Positions 12,333 to 18,621 of a DNA stretch of 19,743 nt are shown here, one piece after another; the first letter of the stretch is position 1; the number at the start of each line of letters is the position of its first letter. The position numbers and the translations under genes are program-made. Source of the DNA: an uncultured Oscillochloris sp. (lineage in GTDB: Bacteria > Chloroflexota > Chloroflexia > Chloroflexales > Chloroflexaceae); assembly GCA_903877945.1 (NCBI GenBank), contig CAIRFY010000408.1, positions 1 through 19,743 on the forward strand, read 5' to 3'. A model generated the notes under the pieces. The model had not been told where the DNA came from. It saw nothing but the letters and a program-made list of their open reading frames with translations, and ran no database searches.

Positions 12333-13793
12333 GTGCGAAATCTCTCCTTTCCCCGTGAGGGAGAGGATCTGGGGGTGAGGATTGCCCGACATTGCGGCCT
12401 GGGCTGCGGCGACAAAACGTGTCGCCAAGACGGGATAGGCGCGGAAGTGCAGGTGAACATACGATGCCAGGATGGTGTCAGCGTGCGCGCCCTCGGGGTT
12501 GACCGCAGGCCGCATCGCATCAGGCAGACACGCATACAGCCAGGGCAGCGCCGATGGGCGCTGCTCCCAGAGTGAGTAGTGAAATTCGTGGCCGCGCACC
12601 GTCTCGCCCGTGCGCCAGAGCCAACTGTCGGCCTGGGCCTGTACCGTTCGGTAGCCCATCGTGAGCCGTCCGGTCATGGTTGAGTGGCCAGGCAGTAGGC
12701 CCACCAGTGGGTACGAGTGACCCTCGGCATCGACTACTGCCTCGGTCAGATACATCAGACCACCGCACTCGGCGTAGATCGGCAGCCCGGCGGCAGCGGC
12801 GGCGCGCAGCGACTCACGCATGGGCTGGTTCTCGCTGATCTGCGCGGCGTATAGCTCGGGGAAGCCGCCGCAGAGGTAGATCGCCCCGGTGCCATCCGGC
12901 AGCGCATGGTCGCGCAGCGGGCTGAAAAAACAGATCTGCGCCCCGGCCTCGCGCAGCATATCGAGATTCTCCTCGTAGAGAAAGCTAAACGCCTCGTCGC
13001 GGGCCACCGCGATGAGGGGATAGTCCGACTCCCCTCTCCCGCTCAGGGAGAGGGGCTGGGGGTGAGGGCGGCTCGCCACCAGCAACTCCGGCGCGCTGCG
13101 GGCGATGACAAGCAGGCGGTCGAGGTCAATGCTGGCCTCGACGCGAGCGCGTACCTCGCCGATCCACGCCTGCCAGCGCCCCGGCTCGGCGGTGGGCACC
13201 AGGCCGAGGTGGCGCTCAGGCAAGTTAATCGCCGCGTCCCTGCTGAAGCAGCCGAACACGGGCAGGCCGGTCGCATCCTCAATCGCCCGCGTGAGCAACT
13301 GGGCGTGGCCAGGGCTGCCAACCCGGTTGCAGATCACCCCGGCCACGCGCACACGCGGGTCGAAGTCGCGCAGCCCGGCAACCAGCGCGGCGGCGGTGCG
13401 GGCCATGGCTCGCGCATCAAGGACGATCACGACGGGGGTGTTGGTGAGGCGGGCGATATGGGCGCTGCTGCCCGAGTCATCATCGCCGGCGTAGCCGTCA
13501 AAGAGGCCCATCACGCCTTCGATCACGGCCAGATCCGCACCTTGGGCGCGGCGGACCACGATGCCAGGAATTTGCTCGGGCGGCACAAGCCAGGCGTCGA
13601 GGTTGTGGCAGGGCCGTCCAGCGGCGAGGGCGTGGTAGCTCGGATCGATGTAGTCAGGGCCGCATTTGAAGGGCGCGACCTGGAGGCCGCGTGCGGCCAG
13701 GGCCGCGATCAGCCCGGCGGTGATGGTGGTCTTGCCGCTACCGCTCATGGGCGCGGCCAGTAGCAGGCGCGGCAGTTCTCGCGGTTCACTCAT
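12330..13793 (-). CDS. cobB: Cobyrinic acid a,c-diamide synthase
   Basis: A 487-residue CobB/CbiA glutamine-dependent amidotransferase for the corrin a and c acetate side chains. The P-loop PMSGSGKTT is at 15-23, CGPDYIDPSYH at 44-54, and the second domain (about 258-465) starts with IAVARDEAFSFLYEENL. The GATase nucleophile is C343 in YAECGGLMYL and the likely histidine is in ASYVHLHF (443-450). The open frame extends to 14162, but MSEPRELPRLLLAAPMSGSG fits the family, and its ATG at 13793 overlaps the cbiB TGA (ATGA). Two segments come from repeat DNA: residues about 242-257 in the inter-domain linker, and about 470-487 at the C-terminus, where the stop is also supplied by a repeat. Confidence 0.95.
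   Translation of the reverse strand: MSEPRELPRLLLAAPMSGSGKTTITAGLIAALAARGLQVAPFKCGPDYIDPSYHALAAGRPCHNLDAWLVPPEQIPGIVVRRAQGADLAVIEGVMGLFDGYAGDDDSGSSAHIARLTNTPVVIVLDARAMARTAAALVAGLRDFDPRVRVAGVICNRVGSPGHAQLLTRAIEDATGLPVFGCFSRDAAINLPERHLGLVPTAEPGRWQAWIGEVRARVEASIDLDRLLVIARSAPELLVASRPHPQPLSLSGRGESDYPLIAVARDEAFSFLYEENLDMLREAGAQICFFSPLRDHALPDGTGAIYLCGGFPELYAAQISENQPMRESLRAAAAAGLPIYAECGGLMYLTEAVVDAEGHSYPLVGLLPGHSTMTGRLTMGYRTVQAQADSWLWRTGETVRGHEFHYSLWEQRPSALPWLYACLPDAMRPAVNPEGAHADTILASYVHLHFRAYPVLATRFVAAAQAAMSGNPHPQILSLTGKGEISH
12335..12386. repeat. Half double-hairpin repeat E, within the cobB 3' end
   Basis: The right half of a B-type core (GAAATCTC, then TTTCCCCGTGAGGGAGAGG, then GGGGGTGAGG) lies directly against element D. 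It encodes the last 17 or so residues of CobB (PHPQILSLTGKGEISH), which lie beyond the normal end of the family. Confidence 0.75.
13023..13069. repeat. Half double-hairpin repeat F, inside cobB
   Basis: A half copy of the core (GTCCGACTCCCCTCTCCCG to GGGGGTGAGGGCG) is fully contained in cobB and read in frame as RPHPQPLSLSGRGESD. It maps to the linker between the P-loop domain and the glutaminase domain. Confidence 0.8.
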
Positions 13794-14695
13794 GAGATCG
13801 CCCCATACAGCAGCGCGAAGGCCACGCCCGCCACGACAACCCTGGCGATAGTGCGGGCCTCGCCGACCATGGCCGCGTCGGCTATGCGTCGGCCAGATCC
13901 GAGGCGGTAGTGTTCGCGCTTCTCCAGCACCGTATCCAGCGCCCCGGCCATCGCGGCCATCGGCCAGCCCGCGTTGGGCGACGCGGTGCGGGCGTGATCG
14001 CGCCACGCCGCCGCCCACGCCGTCACGCCGCGCCGGTTCACCATCTGGGTCGCTATGACGATCATCGCGGCGGTCAGCCGGGAGGGCGCGAGGTTGAGCA
14101 GGTCGTCTAGGCGGGCCGCCGCCTTGCCCAGATACTCGTAGCGTTGGTTGTGATAGCCCCACATCGCATCAGCCGTGTTGCTCAGACGATAGACCGCCAG
14201 CCCCGGCAATTCGCCCGCGAGGTAGGCCAAGACCGGGGCAATCAGGCTATCGGAGAGATTCTCGGCCAGCGACTCAATTGCCGCCGCCGCCACCTCATCG
14301 GCACGCAGTTCGCCCGTGGGTCGGCTCACCAGATGCCAGCCGAGCAGCCGCTGGGCTTCGGCCAGATCGTCGTGCGCCAGGGCCACCTGCACCTCGCCGA
14401 CGGCGCGATCCAGCGCCCGGTAGGCCAGCAGCGTGGAGGCGAGTACCCCCTGGGCAAGAGGGTGCTGCGGGGCCAGGCGCGCCAGGGCACCTGCGCCACC
14501 CGCGCTCAGGCCCAGCCAGGTCGCGCCCCATGCCAGACGCCGCAGGTCGCCCTGTGGGGCGATCTGTTCGCCCAGCCCCAGCCAGCGGCCCACCCAGACC
14601 ACCGGGTGCAGCGTGTTCGGCAGTTCGCCCAGTAGCCCGTCGGCGGCGAGGGCGATCAGCAAAGCGCGGGCACGGGTATGCAGGCGACTGCTCAA
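13790..14695 (-). CDS. cbiB: Adenosylcobinamide-phosphate synthase (integral membrane)
   Basis: A 301-residue CobD/CbiB family membrane protein that joins aminopropanol phosphate to adenosylcobyric acid. HPVVWVGRWLGLGEQ (30-44), the polar block SRPTGELRADEVAAAAIESLAENLSD split across about 123-148, SNTADAMWGYHNQRYEYLGKAAARLDDLLN and the RTASPNAGWPMAAMAGAL block are all typical. Several hydrophobic segments are visible (about 10-22, 56-72, 150-165, 208-220, 284-298). The start is TTG at 14695, overlapping the cobO TGA (TTGA), with GAGGG about 9 bases upstream. The end overlaps cobB by ATGA, so translation is probably coupled through cobO-cbiB-cobB. Confidence 0.93.
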   Translation of the reverse strand: MSSRLHTRARALLIALAADGLLGELPNTLHPVVWVGRWLGLGEQIAPQGDLRRLAWGATWLGLSAGGAGALARLAPQHPLAQGVLASTLLAYRALDRAVGEVQVALAHDDLAEAQRLLGWHLVSRPTGELRADEVAAAAIESLAENLSDSLIAPVLAYLAGELPGLAVYRLSNTADAMWGYHNQRYEYLGKAAARLDDLLNLAPSRLTAAMIVIATQMVNRRGVTAWAAAWRDHARTASPNAGWPMAAMAGALDTVLEKREHYRLGSGRRIADAAMVGEARTIARVVVAGVAFALLYGAIS

Positions 14696-15249
14696 AACTC
14701 GATCCCTCGTTGCGCCTTAATGCCCTGCTCGCGGAAGGGGTGCTTGATCTCGCGCATCTCCGTCACCAAATCGGCGTAATCGATCAAAGCCTGGGGCGCG
14801 TTGCGCCCGGTGATGATCAGGTGCAGCATCGGCGGCTTGTTGGCGCGCAGCCAATCGACCACCTCGACCACGTCCAGCCAGCCGAAGTGTACCACATAGG
14901 TGAACTCGTCCAACAGGAAGATGTCGTACTCCCCGCTGAGGATCTTCGCCTTCGCCAGTTCCCAGCCGTGCAATGCCTTCGCCTGGGTTTCATCCATATC
15001 GCGGCTCATCCAGGTAAAGCCATCGCCCACCGGGGTGAGCGTGATGCCCATTCGCTCGAAGGCGCGCAGTTCGCCGTAGTTGGCCTTCTCATGCTTAAGG
15101 AACTGGATTCCGCCCAGGCGCAAATCGCGGCCCCATGCGCGGGTCAGCAGGCCGATGGCGGCGGTGGTTTTGCCCTTGCCGTTGCCGGTGTTGACGATCA
15201 CCAGGCCCTTGGTTGTGCGCTCGGCCCGCATGGGCACATCTTCGCTCAT
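14692..15249 (-). CDS. cobO: Cob(I)yrinic acid a,c-diamide adenosyltransferase (CobA/CobO/BtuR type)
   Basis: A 185-residue P-loop corrinoid adenosyltransferase that transfers the 5'-deoxyadenosyl group of ATP to Co(I) corrinoids. The P-loop NTGNGKGKTTAA (20-31), QFLKHEKANYGEL, TWMSRDMDET, DIFLLDEFTYVVHFGWL and ITGRNAPQALIDYADLVTEM match the family. ATG 15249 follows AAAAGGA at about 7 bases. It is the first gene after a repeat-filled 185-bp gap downstream of btuD, and is coupled to cbiB by a TTGA overlap. Confidence 0.95.
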   Translation of the reverse strand: MSEDVPMRAERTTKGLVIVNTGNGKGKTTAAIGLLTRAWGRDLRLGGIQFLKHEKANYGELRAFERMGITLTPVGDGFTWMSRDMDETQAKALHGWELAKAKILSGEYDIFLLDEFTYVVHFGWLDVVEVVDWLRANKPPMLHLIITGRNAPQALIDYADLVTEMREIKHPFREQGIKAQRGIEF

Positions 15250-15309
15250 ACGATTCCTTTTAAGGGCTGTTGTTCTAAAACCAATACGTTTCGAATAACG
15301 AATCTACCA

Positions 15310-15427
15310 CCGCTCAGCCCTCACCCCCCAGCCCCCTCTCCCTGAACGGGAGAGGGGGAGTGGGACGCATCCTGATGCGGAATCTCCCCTCTCCCCGTGA
15401 GGGAGAGGGGCCGGGGGTGAGGGGGCA
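15310..15427. repeat. Double-hairpin repeat, copy G (btuD-cobO gap)
   Basis: A full core of the B orientation, closely matching 5803-5920 and 10886-11001. Its left flank (AATACGTTTCGAATAACG at about 15283-15300) resembles the left flank of copy C. The remaining bases of the gap (15250-15309 and 15428-15434) show only this flank and the cobO ribosome-binding site. Confidence 0.8.
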
Positions 15428-15434
15428 AGTAGGA

Positions 15435-16274
15435 TCATCCTTCCCCGCGCAGCGGCGTAATCAGCGGCGTCCCGTCGAGCGGGTGGCGACAGACAGACAC
15501 CGGCACGCCGTAGGTGGCCCCGATCAACTCAGCGGTGAGTACCTCGTCGGGCGTGCCCACGGCCAGCACCCGGCCATTGGACAGCAGGGCCATCCGGTCG
15601 GCCACACCAGCGGCCTGGTTCAGATCGTGCAAGGTGATCACCACGGAGAGTCCGTCGTTGTGGGCCAGCCGTCGGGCCAGGCCGAGGATAGCCACCTGGT
15701 ATTTTAGGTCGAGGGCGGCGGTGGGCTCGTCAAGCAGCAGCACACGCGGCCCCTGGGCCAGGGCGCGGGCTAGGATGGCCCGGCGCTGTTCTCCGCCAGA
15801 CAGTTCCGTCACCGGGCGCTCGCGCAGGATTGTCATGCCGGTGCGCTCCAGGGCCGCCTGCACAGCGGCGTGGTCGTCGGAGCCGAGGGGCATGAGCCAG
15901 CCTCGATGCGGTGCGCGGCCCAGGCCCACAAACTGCTCGACGGTTAGCGGCCATAGCTCCGCGCCCTGCGGGGCCAGGGCCATGTGCCTAGCCACCGGGC
16001 GCGGGCGCATGCGCCAGACATCCCGCCCGTCCAGGCTGACCGTCCCGCCGAGCGGGCGCAGCAGGCGGGCCAGGGCGCGCAGCAGGGTGGTCTTGCCCGC
16101 GCCGTTCGGGCCGATCAGGGCCAGCACCTCGCCAGGTTGCACCTGGAGTTGCACATGATCGAGGATAGCCCGCCCGCCCAGGTTGTAGCGCAGGTTCATG
16201 GCGGTAAGCGCCCCCTCACCCCCAGCCCCTCCCCCTCCAGGGGGAGCCGGATCTCCACCCCGCCACAATGTCAT
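15435..16274 (-). CDS. btuD: Cobalamin/corrinoid ABC transporter ATP-binding protein
   Basis: A 279-residue ABC ATPase energising corrinoid import with BtuC and BtuF. Numbered from ATG 16274: Walker A GPNGAGKTT at 55-63, signature LSGGEQ at 158-163, Walker B VLLLDEP at 178-184 and the switch histidine H216 in TLHD. The ATG overlaps the btuC TGA as ATGA, which decides this start over two ATGs further upstream and over the internal ATG at 16199. Residues about 7-22 (DPAPPGGGGAGGEG and neighbours) are encoded by a half palindromic repeat; ALTAMNLRYNLGGRAILDHV then joins the normal domain start. FecE-type siderophore ATPases are similar; the riboswitch and cob context point to B12. Confidence 0.93.
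   Translation of the reverse strand: MTLWRGGDPAPPGGGGAGGEGALTAMNLRYNLGGRAILDHVQLQVQPGEVLALIGPNGAGKTTLLRALARLLRPLGGTVSLDGRDVWRMRPRPVARHMALAPQGAELWPLTVEQFVGLGRAPHRGWLMPLGSDDHAAVQAALERTGMTILRERPVTELSGGEQRRAILARALAQGPRVLLLDEPTAALDLKYQVAILGLARRLAHNDGLSVVITLHDLNQAAGVADRMALLSNGRVLAVGTPDEVLTAELIGATYGVPVSVCRHPLDGTPLITPLRGEG
16210..16252. repeat. Half double-hairpin repeat H, in the btuD 5' end
   Basis: CCCCTCACCCCCAGCCCCT followed by CCCCCTCCAGGGGGAGCCGG matches the left half of the B-type core with several changes. It lies entirely within the btuD frame and encodes a Gly/Pro-rich leader. Confidence 0.72.
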
Positions 16275-17281
16275 CGTGAGCCTCCCCATCCCAGCATCCA
16301 AAGGAAGAACGGCCCGCCGAGCAGGGCGGTGAGTACGCCGACCGGCAGTTCGGTGGGGGCGATCAGCGTGCGTGCCGCGCTGTCGGCGATCAGCAGCAGC
16401 AGGGCACCCACCAGGGCGCTGGCCGGGATAAGCCGGGCGTGGCTTGATCCGCAGAACAGCCGAGCGATATGCGGCGCGGCCAGGCCGATGAAGCCGATCA
16501 GACCACTGGCCGCCACCGCCGCCGCCGTCACCAGGCTGGCCGCCGCCACAATCGCCCCGCGTGCCACGTTCAGCGGCAAACCCAGGCTGCGCGCCGTCTC
16601 CTCACCGCTGGTCAGGGCGTCGAGCGGTCGCGCCAGCAGCCAAAGCATGGCCAACCCAGCCAGGATCGGCGGGCCGGACATTGTCAACTGCGGCCAACTG
16701 CGCCCTGAGAATCCGCCGAGCAGCCAGGCGAAAATTTCCTGGATGGCCCGGTCGTTCATCAGCATAAGCAAAGAGACCACCGCCGAGAGGATGGTACTCA
16801 GGGCCGCGCCCGCCAGCAGTAGGGCCGTAGCCGAGTTCGCTCCGCTGGCCAGCGTGATCCCGTAGACGGTCATGACCGCCAGCATGGCCCCCACAAACGC
16901 CGCCGTCGGCACGGTCGCCACGCCAAAGCTGACCTTACCGAGAATGGCGAGGGTCGCCCCCAGAGCCGCCCCGCCCGACGCCCCGATCACAAAGGGATCA
17001 GCCAGGGGCGTGCGGAACATGCCCTGGAAGGCCGCGCCAGCCCCGGCCAGCCCTGCGCCCACCAGGGCGGCCAGCAGCACGCGGGCCAGGCGCAGATCCC
17101 AGACAATCGTCACGGCGGTCGCGATGGTGTCCGGGCCATGCGGCGTCAGCAGGGCGCGGGCTACCTCGCTGGGAGAGAGCCAGACCGCGCCGACGCCCAG
17201 GCTCAGGATGGCGACCACAACGAGGCCGATGGCCAGTGCGGGCGCCCAGATCGCCGGGCGCAGGCGCAGTCGGCCGGTCAT
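16271..17281 (-). CDS. btuC: Cobalamin/corrinoid ABC transporter permease (FecCD family)
   Basis: A 336-residue inner-membrane permease of the BtuC/FecCD family, with about nine to ten hydrophobic segments. Family blocks are LRLARVLLAALVGAGLAGAG (63-82), FQGMFRTPLADPFVIGASGG (85-104) and, near 262-276, GLIGFIGLAAPHIAR, which includes the region contacting the ATPase. ATG 17281 overlaps the btuF TGA (ATGA), and its own TGA overlaps the btuD ATG, so btuF-btuC-btuD form a tightly coupled unit. Iron-siderophore permeases are close relatives; the substrate is inferred from the cobalamin riboswitch and neighbouring genes. Confidence 0.94.
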   Translation of the reverse strand: MTGRLRLRPAIWAPALAIGLVVVAILSLGVGAVWLSPSEVARALLTPHGPDTIATAVTIVWDLRLARVLLAALVGAGLAGAGAAFQGMFRTPLADPFVIGASGGAALGATLAILGKVSFGVATVPTAAFVGAMLAVMTVYGITLASGANSATALLLAGAALSTILSAVVSLLMLMNDRAIQEIFAWLLGGFSGRSWPQLTMSGPPILAGLAMLWLLARPLDALTSGEETARSLGLPLNVARGAIVAAASLVTAAAVAASGLIGFIGLAAPHIARLFCGSSHARLIPASALVGALLLLIADSAARTLIAPTELPVGVLTALLGGPFFLWMLGWGGSR

Positions 17282-18228
17282 TTCTGTACCGGGTAGAGCG
17301 CGTCGGCCAGAGCCTCCAGCGCGTCAGCGAGGCGCGGGCCGGGCCGCGAAACCATATCACCGTCGATCAGGTAGACCCGGCTGTCGCGCACGGCGCGGAT
17401 CTTGTCCCAACCCGGACGGGCAGCCACCTGGGCGGTCGTCAGCTTATCGCCGTGCGAGCTTGGCCCCACAATCACCGCCGGGTCACGGGCAACAATCGCC
17501 TCGGCGCTCACTTGCGGGTAGTCCTCGGTTGCGTCGGCGAAGATGCTGGTCGCCCCCACTAGTCCGAGCATCTGGCCGATGAAGGTTCCCGGCCCCGCCG
17601 TCATCAGCGGCGCGTCGAAAACCTCGTAGAAAACGGTTGGCCGCTTATCGGCGGGGATGCCCGCAATCCGCTGCTGCACGGCGGCGACCCGATCTTTCAT
17701 CTTTGTCACCGCCGCTGTGGCCGTATCTGCGTGCCCAGTGACAGCGCCGATGTTCTCGATGTTGCTGTACACCTCTTCAAAGGTTTTTGGATCGAAGACC
17801 AGGGTCGGGATATTCAGCTTGGCCAGAGCCTCCGCCACCGGAGCCTGGGCCACGCTCCCGCCGATCACCAGGTCGGGCTTGAGGGCGACAATCGACTCGA
17901 TGCTAATCGTATTGGCCGAAAATCCGCCAATCTTGGGCAGGGCGTCGGCCTCGGGCGGATAATTACAGTACTTCGTATCGCCCACCAGCAGCGGGCCAGC
18001 CCCAACCGCAAAGACGATCTCGGTGATCGAGGGAGCCAGCGAGACGACGCGCTTCACCGTAGCCGGGATAACCACCTGACGCCCAAGGGCGTCGGTGATC
18101 GTGGACGCGGCAGCGGGTGTCTGGGTGGCGGGTGCGGCGGTGGGCGTCTGCGTAGCGGGTGTGGCGGCGCACGCGCTCAGGATCAGCGCGATCACGAGCG
18201 TGGCGGCAGTGCGGATAGAGCGTTTCAT
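17278..18228 (-). CDS. btuF: Corrinoid-binding lipoprotein of the BtuFCD importer
   Basis: A 316-residue substrate-binding lipoprotein. The signal peptide MKRSIRTAATLVIALILSAC has a lipobox LSAC with lipidated C20, followed by a Thr/Pro/Ala-rich linker in which PATQTP occurs twice. The class III binding fold (about 45-314) shows VKRVVSLAPSITEIVFAVGA, YCNYPPEA, then IESIVALKPDLVIGG and a GPGTFIGQMLGLVGA block as in BtuF-like proteins. ATG 18228 has GAGG about 8 bases upstream. It is the first gene after the cobalamin riboswitch, so its expression and that of downstream genes should fall when B12 is abundant. Confidence 0.94.
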   Translation of the reverse strand: MKRSIRTAATLVIALILSACAATPATQTPTAAPATQTPAAASTITDALGRQVVIPATVKRVVSLAPSITEIVFAVGAGPLLVGDTKYCNYPPEADALPKIGGFSANTISIESIVALKPDLVIGGSVAQAPVAEALAKLNIPTLVFDPKTFEEVYSNIENIGAVTGHADTATAAVTKMKDRVAAVQQRIAGIPADKRPTVFYEVFDAPLMTAGPGTFIGQMLGLVGATSIFADATEDYPQVSAEAIVARDPAVIVGPSSHGDKLTTAQVAARPGWDKIRAVRDSRVYLIDGDMVSRPGPRLADALEALADALYPVQK

Positions 18229-18250
18229 ATTGGGAGCCTCGCAAAGAGCA

Positions 18251-18284
18251 AACAGAAAACCCCAGCCTTCAGAGAAAGCCGGGG
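18251..18284 (-). terminator. Intrinsic terminator of the riboswitch expression platform
   Basis: In the transcript, CCCCGGCTTTC pairs with GAAGGCTGGGG (11 bp with two G-U pairs, loop TCT) and is followed by TTTTCTGTTT. It lies between the riboswitch aptamer and btuF, about 22 bp before the btuF start. A separate stable stem CCATCACGC/GCGTGATGG lies at 18304-18325. Confidence 0.85.
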
Positions 18285-18354
18285 CGACAGAACACCGGGT
18301 AGGCCATCACGCACAGGCGTGATGGAACACGGGTCGAGTTCGTCCTCCTACGCA

Positions 18355-18503
18355 CGAGAAGGGAAGAACAACCTATTGAGGTAGGCTTCCTGGCTTCCGG
18401 CGTCTCTCGAACAGACGACCAGTTACAGTTGCGGCACAGCGCTGGACTCACACCAGCTTCCACCATTACGCCCTAGCATCCGGGCTTGCGGGTCACCTCA
18501 ACA
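18355..18503 (-). ncRNA. Adenosylcobalamin riboswitch aptamer
   Basis: On the minus strand the conserved B12 box AAGCCAGGAAGCCTACCTC occupies 18378-18396. Upstream, GGTGGAAGCTGGTGTGAG, TCCAGCGCTGTGCCGCAACTG match the core of cobalamin riboswitches (GGGAA..GGTG..A.TCC...GC.CGC.ACTGT). The terminator that follows suggests control of transcription: AdoCbl binding would stop transcription of the importer and the cob genes. Confidence 0.93.
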
Positions 18504-18532
18504 TATGATCTTGTGTATGTACAATGGGCGTG

Positions 18533-18541
18533 ATTATAGCA
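18533..18541 (-). promoter_or_regulatory. Extended -10 promoter of the cobalamin operon
   Basis: On the minus strand TGCTATAAT provides a perfect TATAAT (18538-18533) with a TGn extension. No strong -35 is seen. Transcription would begin near 18526, about 25 bases before the riboswitch. Just upstream, CACATA (18540-18545) and TATGTG (18554-18559) form an inverted repeat that overlaps the promoter and could be an operator. Confidence 0.65.
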
Positions 18542-18621
18542 CATATGGGAGCGTATGTGTTGCGGGCAGGGCTGAGCATACAATGCCCCCTCGCTTCCCC
18601 GCATCACGACCCGACAGGTTC

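Noticed and set aside
13794..14162. Upstream extension of the cobB open frame (123 codons)
   Set aside because: It lies within cbiB in another frame, is Arg/Gly-rich without homology, and the ATGA overlap at 13793 gives the natural start.
16872..17582. Plus-strand frame opposite btuC and btuF
   Set aside because: Low-complexity Arg/Pro/Ala composition typical of antisense frames.
18541..18621. Terminator after the E1-beta gene
   Set aside because: I found no convincing stem followed by a T-run between the E1-beta stop and the cobalamin promoter.
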